A stretch of DNA of 64,000 bases from Puffinus mauretanicus (taxonomy: Eukaryota; Chordata; Aves; Procellariiformes; Procellariidae), in the NCBI GenBank assembly GCA_023333565.1, contig JAJKFH010003504.1:3930005-3994004 (forward strand). Direction: 5' to 3'. Of this stretch, positions 51,897 through 62,160 are shown in pieces. The notes under the pieces are model-generated. The model was not told the origin of the DNA and ran no database searches. It was given only the letters and a program-made list of their open reading frames with translations. Numbering within the stretch: the first letter of the stretch is position 1; every line of letters begins with the position of its first letter. The position numbers were made by a program, and so were the translations under genes.

Positions 51897-52085
51897 ATGG
51901 TGCCGGTGTGCGGCGGGGCGGGCGGCCGCCTGCTGCGGATGGCGGGGGCCGGCCGGAGGCCGCTTCTCCTCAGCGTCACCCGGGGCCGCAGCTGCCCGGT
52001 GGGGGGGACCCCGGCCACCCCTGGCAGGGCCCTGGCCGTCAAAAAGCGAGGCTACGACATCACCAGGAACCCCCACCTCAACAAG
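51897..52085 (+). CDS. ME3: ME3 exon 1: N-terminus of mitochondrial NADP-dependent malic enzyme (partial)
   Basis: Malic enzyme 3 oxidatively decarboxylates malate to pyruvate in the mitochondrial matrix, producing CO2 and NADPH. Only the first 63 codons are here. The diagnostic part is the end, KKRGYDITRNPHLNK, nearly identical to the KKRGYDVTRNPHLNK of mammalian ME3, and at the same distance from the start (61 residues in human, 63 here). The preceding residues are Arg-rich, contain Ala/Gly/Leu and have no acidic residue, as expected for a cleaved mitochondrial presequence; this part is poorly conserved. The ATG has G at -3 and G at +4, a strong context, and is the first in-frame ATG. The exon ends AAG|GTGGGT in phase 0, and the next conserved residues (GMAFT...) would come from exon 2, which is outside the window. 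Catalytic domains are not in view. Confidence 0.92.
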
Positions 52086-52091
52086 GTGGGT
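52086..52091 (+). other. ME3: ME3 exon 1 splice donor
   Basis: AAG|GTGGGT directly follows the Lys codon that ends the conserved NPHLNK motif. The GT and the phase-0 break agree with the mammalian ME3 exon 1/2 boundary as I recall it. Translation past this point (VGAAGD...) no longer resembles malic enzyme. Confidence 0.85.
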
Positions 52092-54206
52092 GCCGCTGGG
52101 GATTTGTTTTCCAGGGGCCTGGGTGAGCGGGAGGGCGGAGGGGCTCGGTGGCGGCTGGTGGGGTGGGTGGGAGGTGGGCGAAGGCGCTTGACGGGGATGG
52201 CAGGTGTCCCGGTTTTTGGCAGCGTTGCCTGTGTCGGTCCCCAGCCTTGGCCCTGCTCCGAAAGCAGGGTGAAGTGCTGGGGGGCGGTGGGGGAGACCTT
52301 GGGGCACATTGACCTGAACAGAGCACCGTTCGGCATCGGGGGCCTTCTTTGGAGCCGGTCGCCTGGCTTCTCTCTGTCCGCTGCGGCTGCCATGGTGGTG
52401 CCACTGGAAGAGCCCGTGTTGGGCAGAAGTGCCTTTGGCAAGAACCTGAAGCCGTTTGCCCGAAATTGCAAACAAATGGAGCAGGAGAAAGCATGGCCTG
52501 TCCTAAAAATCCAATATCAAACCCAGGGGTATTTTGATATACGTTGTATTACGTGTGTAGCAGTGGAACTGATCGTTTACACCTTCATGTTAAAACAAAC
52601 GTGTGTGGTTGTTCTTGTTGCAAAGCTTCCTTTCACAGTATATCCATAGCAATGTGTGTTCCAGTACTTAAACAGCGTATTTTGCCCAGATGAAGATGTA
52701 TTCGTTCTCAATACTGAGCAAACCTCAACATTTAAAAAAAATAAAAGAAAAGTTTTAGGAGAAAAGTTTTCAATGAAGTCTGCAAGGTGTGTAAAATGAG
52801 ACCCCATAATTTAGCCCCACACTACTTTTCCATCCCTTTCCATAATGTGAAGGGAAGAAAAGAATGAAATCTGGATGCAAATTTGGGGATCAAATATGTC
52901 AGATTCAAGAACATTGGGTTTCAGCTTCTTGTATTAATATTGCTAAAAATAACTACAAATATGTTAATTACCTTAAAAATAAGCAGATATTAAACATGGT
53001 ATTGATAGTTGATGGGGCTGTGACTACTTACCATCTGCTTGTTACGTAGTTATCCAGTATATGAGCCTACTGTGTCGTCTTCTGGACTGGAGACTCTCTG
53101 GATCACAACTTTTATTTCATGTAGTACACGGTGCGCTGGGCTTGCATCTCCTGGGTGCGTTTTGGCATCCATAGAGGTGCACCCCCAAGGCACACGATGA
53201 CACAGGATGTTACTGAATATGCAACAACTTTGTAGGTAATCTGGTTTGAATCGTTATACGGTGAATGTCTGTAAGACAGAAGAGAGGAGGAATTGCAAAC
53301 TCTCATAAGCAACAGTAATTCACCAGCGTTAAGTGGTTTTGATGGGTTTTTCTTCAGCATCTGGCTTGTTTTCTTGGATGTTCATAGCTAAATAAACATA
53401 GGGTGACAAGGGTGACATAGCTAATGTTTCTAGTAGTCTCACATAAAGTCAATTCAAACTGAAAAATTAATACTTTGACCTTTTCTCAGTGTAATGCAAT
53501 AATAATACACAAATGGTTGAATCTATCCCATGTTTTAAATTGATCTGACTGCCACAGAAGTAGGTTTTTGAATATCCCATTTGGTGATTTTCAGAACTGA
53601 GGCTTTTCTAAACTGTTTCCTTCCCTTTCAGCGAACGAAAGTATTTAAGTCTAAATGAATTTTTTGTCTAGGTGGAGAGAAAGGAAGAAAACAGCTTCTG
53701 TTAGAGGTAAAATATAACCGTGTGCCATGTTTAATTGGCCATGAGAAATCTCCCAGCTGCTCTCTAGCCTGGATATTTGCTGTTTATGTTGTTATGTTCC
53801 TCTGTCAGTATGGACCTTACAATCATTGATATAGTCATCTACAGAACATCCAAGTGAGGACAGAAATGGCTGACATACATGGTAAGAGAAAAGGACTGCC
53901 TGTTTATGCACCTAGGTAACTAGTCATTAGTAAATGCTCAGGCCCTCTTTGTTGCTCTTAACAGTTCGTTGTAGTATCTGAGGAATTACCTGTGTTCAAC
54001 TGAAATGGGATATTTCAGACAGTTCATATGTTGTCAGCGTATAATTGATGGCCCTTTGGTCTGCCATACTGCAGTAGGTCAAAATTAGGGATCTCGATAG
54101 GTTTTCGGTTGTTGTACTCTCATCACAAAGCAATTACTGTTTACCTGTTTGGTAGGTAAATACAGGCATGGCATCATTGCCGTTTTTCTACAGTGGATCT
54201 GACTTT

Positions 54207-54231
54207 AATCTAAGCTTTCGAAGCTTAGATT
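54207..54231. repeat. Perfect inverted repeat, 11-bp arms, 3-nt loop
   Basis: AATCTAAGCTT at 54207-54217 is the exact reverse complement of AAGCTTAGATT at 54221-54231, with TCG between. As intronic RNA it could form a tight 11-bp stem. It is followed by two direct copies of GAAGGCTG within 25 bp, so local duplication may have produced it. Confidence 0.8.
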
Positions 54232-56156
54232 GAAGGCTGATCGAAGGCTGCTCTGCAGTGTATGGTCCTTACATCTCTCCAAGAATCTTTGAAAAAGTTA
54301 TTTAAAGTGAGTGTTTGGGCAGCAAGTGTTTTGTTGCGTTGTTCAAAGCCCTGGCTGGTTTATAGCTTTTGGGTGAAGTTTAAAGCGTCAGTCTAAAGCT
54401 ATGAAGAGTGTGCTATTTATTCAACGAAGACTATGTCCCTCCAGCAGAATCACAGACAGATTTACAGTCTGAGGCTATTGATCCAAGTGTTTGCTTGCTT
54501 ACTAGGTCAAAGTTGCTTTGGGGAAGCCTTTCAGACTTAGAAGTCACTGCTGCCAGGTCCTCTGTAATACCCTAAATATCAGTAAAAGCAGGTGATGGAT
54601 GTAAGAAATTTGCAGTTATTTTTTCCCTTTCATCATTACTATGTGAAGTTGGCTGGTTTTTCCGATGTAAAGGAATTAAATTTCTAAATATTGACCAAGG
54701 GTGCCAACGCTGTATTAAGCATAGATTGTAAATGAGTTATCTCCAGTTCTTAAATTATTTGACCAGTCAATGCATTGTGTGTAAGAGCTTGTTTGACTAG
54801 GCATTTTGGGGAAAATTTAGAGGAAAAAACTGTCTTGCAGTTAAGGCAAGATTGGGTTCCACCTCTGAGACTGGGTTTGATTATGTCTCAGACTTTCTGT
54901 GTGACATTGGGGAAGTCACGTGCAAGCGTAAATCCTTGGACAGTAGGAGGAACTTTGAAGACAGAACCGGTTATGCTTCATCTATGCTGATGAGACTTTA
55001 AGTGCATTGTGGTTTTTTTCTGTACTATTCAGATATGGTTCTTCCTTCTGTTTGCATGTATTACAGCCCCTGTCTGATCGAAGGGCAGGACTTGGGAAAT
55101 GTCAGCATTCTTCTGAGGGGTACTTGCGGTCTTAAAAGGCAATAGCAGTTGTTCTCAGTTGACAGAACAGTCTCAGAAATAATAGGAGGATGAGGAAGAG
55201 CTTGTCGCATGTTTTCATGAAGTGCCTCATGAAGTAGTTCTTCTTTTCCTGCCTTTGAATGCTGCAAAATTGGAAAACCTAAAAAAGTTAACAGTGTCAG
55301 ATAACCACAGAGAACCGGTAAGAGCATTTTGTGGCGATCCAAGTGCAAGCTGGTTTCCAGGAGTATTTGTTAGAAGCTTTGACCATGTGTAAGTAAGTGA
55401 CTTGCTGACAGGGCAGCAGCAGCAATGCTGGACTTGCTGAGAGACAAGTCCGTTCTACTGTGGGGCCTCAGCCTTGTGAAAAGCTAATTCAACACTTGGA
55501 TTCTGGGAGGAAAGATGGGGCACCTCTTACCACTACCTTACTTATCAAAGTTGCTTTGTGTTTAGTGTGATCAAGGCCATGTTGTGTCCTCTCTCTGATG
55601 CTGCTGTCAGTTCTTACAATTTGTGCAATTCTGCTGATCTCAGATGTGCTGTTCATGATTCCCCAGTACTTCCAGGGACTCTGTCAAATTCATGTGCCCT
55701 CTCTGTGTTTTAACAAACACAGACTGAGCTGGACAATTCCCAGTTTGACCACACATCTGTAAGGACTCAAAAATCTTGTCTTGTCCAAAATCGACTGTAA
55801 TTTTGTTCATGACATCAGACTGACTGTAGTTCTCCACTGTTCAACTGGAAGGTTGACGGCACTTGGTGCATTTTGCTGGAAGTCCTAATTTTGAGATAAA
55901 TTGTGCCTCTTTGGAGATCTGCCATCACAAACAGATGCAGAGCTGGAGGTCACAGTTTGTTTCCAGAGTGGCAGGATATTGCTGTATTTGAAGGGCTGAG
56001 ATGTGTAAGAGATAATACACTGAACTTTTCTGCAAGGTGCAATGTAGAGATCAGAATTTTTGGGGTCTTCTGTGTACATCTGGGTAACACCCTGTACTCT
56101 TGATGTGCATGCATGTTCTCCATTTCTTTTCAAGGAATGTGTCATAATGAATTATC

Positions 56157-56200
56157 AAAAAAAAAACCAAAACAAACCAAACCAACAAAACAAAATTACC
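56157..56200. repeat. A-rich simple sequence (AAAACAAACC-type)
   Basis: An 11-A run grades into AACC/AACAAA units. It has no adjoining 3'-end-like sequence or target-site duplication that would mark it as a retroposon tail. Confidence 0.6.
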
Positions 56201-57280
56201 AGTCTGGATCTCTAAGAATGAAACTTTAAAGAATTGCTGTAGGTTTCTGCAGCGTTTTTGGAATGTACTGCTGTAGACATCATTAAAATGCAGAAAGTTT
56301 GTTTGTCCTTCAGCTTTGAGGGGATCAGAATTGAGCTAACTGAGGGTTCTTTGAACACAGTGTCAGTAATTTGCCACTGCAGCTGAGAAAAGACTATACA
56401 GTCTTGCACATGGCTGTACTCTGCAACTGTGGTGAAACAGACCTAAAATTAGCTGGATTTGTAAAATGATTGCATTTAAGCGAAATTAGTAATGAGCACA
56501 AGAACAGTGCATCTGAAATGGCAGTTGGCAAGATCAAATCAAGGCAGGATTCTGTTTTCAAATTAGTAGATCTCCTCTCTAAATCCACAAGGTTTTATTC
56601 TTACAACCGGAGTTTCCGGTTGGCTAGTTTTAGGTCTGGATAGGCATATAACTACTGAGGTAGGCACAGGGCTTTAAGTGGCTGTGTGACTCCCAGCATT
56701 TGTTGACTTACCATCTGTTCATGTTTTGCAAAGTAAGAATACGAGGTGGTCAGAGTTTGGAGGTTCCCCTCTTATTTTTCAGGAGCCCATAGCTATTCGA
56801 GCAAGTTTTAGACTGGACAAGTTCGTTTGGAAAAAAAAAAAAAATCCATTGAAGGTTACTAAATAAGCTAAAACCACACCTGGCTTAGAAAGTCCCCAAA
56901 CTGAAAATGATGAAAGGATGGGAGTGCGCGGGGAAGAGTATCCAATTTACCTGTGCTGTTTACTCTTCGTAAGGTTTATGGCTGCTGCTGGAGACAGGAT
57001 GCTCATGCAGGTGAACTGACCTGATAGGACTCCCATGTTTCTAGGGATATCAAAGCAGACACTTTCATGGCCAAACCCTGCAGCACATGGGCCACTTCAG
57101 ACCCAAGCCAAACCATAGCTGAGAGAGCTCTTTATCAAATCATGCTCTAACTCTTCTAGAGTTGAAACGTGAGTGAGCTGGAGCACCATGCAGTGTGATG
57201 AGCCTTTGATGGTGTCCAGGGCAGAGAGGCTGTTTTCATGGTTTTACTTGTTCTTTATTTCATCAGTCAAGCTTAGGTGT

Positions 57281-57312
57281 ATTGTCATTGACTTCAGTGG
57301 AAGCAAACTCTG
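57281..57312. repeat. Ancient repeat fragment (CATTGACTTCAATGG family)
   Basis: ATTGTCATTGACTTCAGTGG and the following AAGCAAACTCTGAGG resemble the core of the old amniote repeat also seen near 12.5, 27.9 and 62.1 kb. Too short for firm assignment. Confidence 0.3.
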
Positions 57313-58815
57313 AGGAGATGAGCTTTGGCAGAGTCTTTTGGCAAATGTGGTGGTGTTCTGGAAATATGATTGCTCAGTTAGATTTGTTTTGGCCTTCATC
57401 CTGGTGTGTGGAGTTTCATTTCTGTTTGTTTGGTGTTAATGTCAACCATATCTTTTTTTTGCATCCAAAGTATCTTTTGGCAATGGCATTTCCTAATGTT
57501 TTGGTACCAAAGAACTTGTTGTTATGGTGTGGTCAGCGAACTAAGCCCAAACTAAATCTGTCAATGCTTCTGGTATTGGCAGCAGCCTGCAAAAGTCCCT
57601 TTGCTGCCCCAGCTTGGATTCCAGTCCCTCTCCCTTATCATAGCCAAACCAGGAGGCCATCTGCCTTCCTGTCCCTCTGCATAATCTCTTGCCAACACTG
57701 TCGCTCTCTGCTTTGGGACACCATTAATGCTGTGGGAGTAGAGTTCTTGTGGAAAAGCTTGGAAATGCGGAGGAAGTCTGTTGCTGCCAAGGTGAGAGGG
57801 GTGCTGATGCAGACCCTGCCTCTGTCTGTGTTGTACTAACCCTGTAATACGTTGGTCCTTGTTTTGCCTTTAGCCCTTGTAAATGCATTGAGAAGTCTTG
57901 GAAGTATTGGTTGGGCAGCTTTTATAAGTGCTGAGTTTATGCTTGCAGTCACTATAAGATATTCATAAAAATAAATTGCATTTGAACTAAAATGCTTGTT
58001 TCTGTTTTCTGGGAAGTTTATGTTATAAAAATACTTTTAAAATTGCCTTTAACTTGTGGAAATTCATCAGCTTGACAGCTGCCTATGTTGCTTTCTTTTT
58101 ATCATGCTCTTTCTGTTACAGAAGCCTTAATCTTTACACCAGGCATGTTTTGGTTCAGCAGAGCCAAGACTGAATGTAGCTCTTGTTTCATAGGGTGGAC
58201 TAAGTTTTTTGGCACTTGAATAAAAATTGCACTTAGGTAACACAAACTGATAAATAGTATGAAAATTGATATTGTTGCAGTTAGAATGGACCTAGGCCTG
58301 AGTGCTGCTTGTTCAGCATTGCTATTCATTGCATCTAGTGATATGCATGGCAAACAACCAGTTAATTACTCTGGAAGCACTGTGGATGTTGGTGGGAAGA
58401 CTGAGCATGTTGTATGTGGGGCTGGTCCTGTAAACAGTCTTCACTCCACTGACCTCAGCGGGCTTCAAGCCTTGCCCCACGTAACTAGCATGACATATAA
58501 TGTCATTGATGTTAGAAACTGCGTGCTGCCGTGTGTTGAGATGAGTCACTGGTGCTCGTCAGAATTAGTGGTGATTTAACTGAAGCTGCTGAAAGTCAGT
58601 ACTAATCCACAAGATGAAGTGAAGAGCAATATTTTGTGTCTTGTTTTTGATTTCAGATGGATCTGCCATACAGTAAGGTACCTACTAGAGATGGGTCCGG
58701 CAGCTTTGCAGTGCTGTGTGGCAGAGTTTGACCCCTGAATTTTTGCTTTTGGTGTGTCATAGATCTGGCACTTGCTGAATAAAACTGGACCTAGAGCAAA
58801 TTCCATTTGACATGA

Positions 58816-58861
58816 TTTTGGATAAAGAGAATCTAAATTTTTTGGATAAAGAGAATCTGAA
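58816..58861. repeat. Tandem duplication, about 22-24 bp unit
   Basis: Two adjacent copies of a unit containing TTTGGATAAAGAGAATCT, one followed by AAA and one by GAA, with slightly different T-run lengths. A recent local slippage duplication in the ME3 intron. Confidence 0.8.
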
Positions 58862-59596
58862 TTCCTCTTTAGCTTCTATAGCAGCCACGTCCAGAGGAAC
58901 ACTTTAGCTGCTGTTACTGGCATTCATTCAGAGCTGAGAAAGGAAAGATGGGTCTTTAACGAAGAGACAAACGAACCCAGCAATTTCTTAGGAACAAGAG
59001 ATGGAAACTGTTCAGTGACTCCACTGCTCTGATTTGAAGCCTGATGGTAAGAGAAACTGAGTGCTTGGGATCCTGAGGTTTGGGTCTCAATGCACAATGT
59101 TGCTCCTTCTAGGGGGAAAAGCCCCCCAGCTGATCGGACCGCGTGATCTGTATACCTGAAAGACTCATAGACTAACACCAACTAATAGAGTTTTACTTTA
59201 GTAGGAGCAGCATGTGGATTTTAATTCCTCTATTACAAGGTGAGAGTGTTTTATATAAACATTGAGTGTCTTCTATAAAAAAAAATGCTGCTTTGCCCCA
59301 GTTTTATCAGTGCAATATATTGAAATTGATGAGTGGCAAAAATGGGTTTTCTTAGGCTTACAGTGGACATAGATATGCAAGATCATCTTAGAAACTTACA
59401 GGATGACCTCAGCTGTGTAGTTTGACCCTTAAGATACAAGTACAAGAGTATCTCTAATCACCATATATCTAGTTTCTGTTCTGTTTTTCATCTGCTGACA
59501 CAATGAAGTGCAGTATGCAATTTCTTAAAATCAGCATAAACTCCATAGCTTGCATATGCTGTGGGAACAGAACATAATAATTACAGATGGTACTGT

Positions 59597-59630
59597 GTTT
59601 TTTTGGTTTTGTTTTTTTTTTTTTTTTTTT
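59597..59630. repeat. T-rich homopolymer tract
   Basis: It ends in 19 uninterrupted T residues (59612-59630). It could be the tail of a - strand retroposon, but the sequence on its right shows no properly placed AATAAA on the - strand and no recognisable element, so it is listed as simple sequence. Confidence 0.6.
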
Positions 59631-60768
59631 AATTTAGAGCACAATAAATGCTTTTCCTCTGACTGTTACTTATTTTTCTGTCTTTTTCTCACTGACTTAG
59701 TCAGACCTGTTATCAAACCTTGAACAGCCCATTGTAGCTTTCACCCAAATAAATTATTTTGGGACAGACTTAGCTTTAGAGCTGTTGTGAGCAGGTCAGA
59801 TGGGCCTTGATGCTTGGGGGAGAATAAACACTGTGCTGTAATTCCCTTTCTTTCAATAGAAGGCTTAGCACAACAGCAAACCTGACTATTTTGAAGTGCT
59901 CTAGTAGAGATGATGAGCATGTTTTTAATTTTTAACCTCCTCTTTGCGGCCCAGGGGTGACACTTGCTATCTGTCTCCCCAAACAACATGACACTTTGAT
60001 AAATGACTTATGTATTGTCAGCCTAATACAATATCTTTCTTTTAAAAATGTTTTAAATGGCAAAGCTTTTTATAGTTCTGCAGCTGCCAAACACAAAACT
60101 CAGACATAAACTGAGCAGACTGTGGTTCTGACAAAGAAAATAACGCCAACACAAAAGTTTTCTGCATATCAACATTTTCTGCTTCACTTCACTTTGCATC
60201 TCTCTGTTGTGCATATATCCTTCTTAAAAACATGGAACCATGGAACCGAAACAGATTTTCAGTAAATTTCTGTATTGTATATAAAAAAAATTTAGCTCCA
60301 CATCTCAGAGCAATTTTTTTCTGTGTGTCTAGCTTATAAAGTGATAAGTCTGTTTTGTAATATGTCCATATGGATTAGCTCTGTTCAGCCTCGTAAAACA
60401 TGTATTTAAGGCTTTGCTGTGTTTCTCAATGTAGGAAGGAATTAGTTATTTCGAATACAGCCATGTTATGTTTTCCTGGACAAGACATCTTGAACTTTAA
60501 CTCTTTGACTTGGCTAATGGATTTGTCACATCCCCTAGTGGTTAAATTCATTATGGAAACTATTAATCTCTGTTTAATCTTCGTTTGAAGGGTTTGATCT
60601 TAAACCTGCAGGTAATTTTAGCTGTGGTTATTTCCAGATAAGAGAATGTATCATATGTGCCAAATTCTGTAATTTTTGGAAGTGTCCAGATTCTTAAGAC
60701 TTTCTGTTGTCTGGATGGTCTAAGCATGTAAGCAGGGCAGGGGCTGGAGGGAGAGACAATGTGTTTTA

Positions 60769-60895
60769 TTAGGCCAACTGATTCAGATGGGGCAGGGGGT
60801 GGGGGAGGAGAAGTAAAACCAGGGATTTTCATGTTCATAGCCCTTCTTCTAGCAATTCGATTTTTTGTTATCCCCAACTAGATCAGTTGGTCCAA
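60769..60895. repeat. Inverted pair of an ancient GATCAGTTGGTCCAAT-type motif
   Basis: The 20-mer at 60769-60788 and the reverse complement of that at 60876-60895 match at 15 of 20 bases, sharing CCAACTGAT. Both are followed, on their own strand, by an AATAAAA-like tail. The CAGTTGGTCCAATAAAA motif recurs in old amniote repeats that I recall but cannot name with certainty. Two inverted copies about 85 bp apart suggest either one old palindromic element or two decayed insertions. Confidence 0.4.
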
Positions 60896-60960
60896 TTAAA
60901 AAAGAAAAAAAACCAAACACTAACAATAATAACAAAAAAAAAAACCCCAAACCCAAAACA
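60896..60960. repeat. A-rich low-complexity sequence
   Basis: A runs interspersed with CC and AATAATAAC units. Simple sequence next to the inverted motif above, possibly its degenerate tail. Confidence 0.55.
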
Positions 60961-62116
60961 AGACCTCTCCCTGTGAGCCGTTTCCTACTCCACACAGAAT
61001 TAGAATGTCTTCAGATTGCCATTTGTGTCTATAACTTATTGCTGGGATAAAACAACTGCTTCTGTAAATCTGACCCCTTGATCACAGTTATTGGAGGGAC
61101 AAGGCAAGGCCCTTCTCTCCCCTAATATTTTATGAAGTTTTCTAAATCTAGCCATAAAATGAGCCAAAAAAAAAAAAATTACTTGCTGAAGTGCTAAGTC
61201 TGAATACTGTGGAAAAAACTAAATATAATCTAAAAATGTATTGTATCTCCCATTGATTTAGATTTTTTTTTTTTTTAAACAGATCCTCTTTAAAAGCAAA
61301 AAACAGCTGGGAAAAAACAGCTGGGAGAGAAAATCATTTGTGCTAGTGTGATGTGTACAAAGTCTGAATTGCAGCAGACACTCTTGTAGGGAAGAGAAAA
61401 GGGTTGTACAATGGTTGAGGAGCATGAAAGACACTCATAGCTCTACTAGAATGGTTTAGCAGTTTAGGTGCTTTCTGGGCGAGATACGCAGTTTGCACAA
61501 GGGGATGTGAAAGTGTTTGAAGTGATGTTGATGTTGGGAAGAAGAGTTGAAAGCTCTTCTCTCTTCCCCCGGTGCCTAGCAGATAGTTTGGCTTGATGGG
61601 TGAAAGTGATGGAAAGCAGTGATAAATGTGACCCTGTGCTCCAGGTAAGTGCATCTACAGAAAACTTTCTAAGCATGAGTTAATGCTGATCCTAAATGCA
61701 GAATCGCTTGTGTTCTGTGGTGTCTGCTACTTTATACTCACTAGTGAATTTGCTTACATTGGCATCTTACAAGCTTGTCAAGTAAATCACATTCAAACAC
61801 AAACTCAGTTGCTCAAAGGCAATAAAAGAATTTTTTTCCCTCTCAAGTTTAGAGGATTTTCAGTGCACGTACCACTGGGACTTGTTTCTCATTGCACACA
61901 TGCAACAGATCCCTCTTAGGTTTGGTAAATTGCCCAGGTTGTGATGTGCAGCAGTATTTATTAGAAGGAGACGTGTGACATGCCTTTCCCTCCATGTGCT
62001 GATGCCAGCAGCTTTTACTGGCTTATGTCTAGGGAAAAAAAAATGTTTACAACAGCACAGAGGTCTCCCTGAGCATTGCTCTTTGGTTTCTAAGAGGCAG
62101 CATAGGCTTAAACCAT

Positions 62117-62160
62117 TGGGGGCTTTCTGCTGATTTCAATGAACTTTGCGTCAAGCGTTT
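62117..62160. repeat. Ancient repeat fragment (GATTTCAATGG-type)
   Basis: GGGGGCTTTCTGCTGATTTC followed by AATGAACTTTGCGTCAAGC resembles the half-core of the same old repeat family noted at 12.5, 27.9 and 57.3 kb. Weak match, assigned from memory. Confidence 0.28.

Larger units (their letters stand above)
51230..52150. promoter_or_regulatory. ME3: CpG-island promoter of ME3
   Basis: Composition changes sharply from AT-rich to GC- and CpG-rich near 51230 and returns to average shortly after exon 1. There are GC-box (Sp1-type) sequences, for instance GGGGCGGGCGGGCC near 51596-51609, and no TATA box within the island, which fits a broad CpG-island promoter for a metabolic gene. A donor-like CAG|GTAACG (exon end 51681) and an acceptor-like GCGCCCGCAG (intron end 51880) could frame a 199-bp intron in the 5' UTR; this is tentative. 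Long open frames on both strands inside the island are compositional shadows. Confidence 0.85.

Noticed and set aside
51566..52475. Long - strand frames through the ME3 island
   Set aside because: Antisense shadows of a GC-rich promoter and exon 1; they are Pro/Arg/Ala-rich with no homology.
59597..59630. Poly-T run as the tail of a - strand processed pseudogene
   Set aside because: No correctly placed poly(A) signal on the - strand, no recognisable coding remnant and no target-site duplication.
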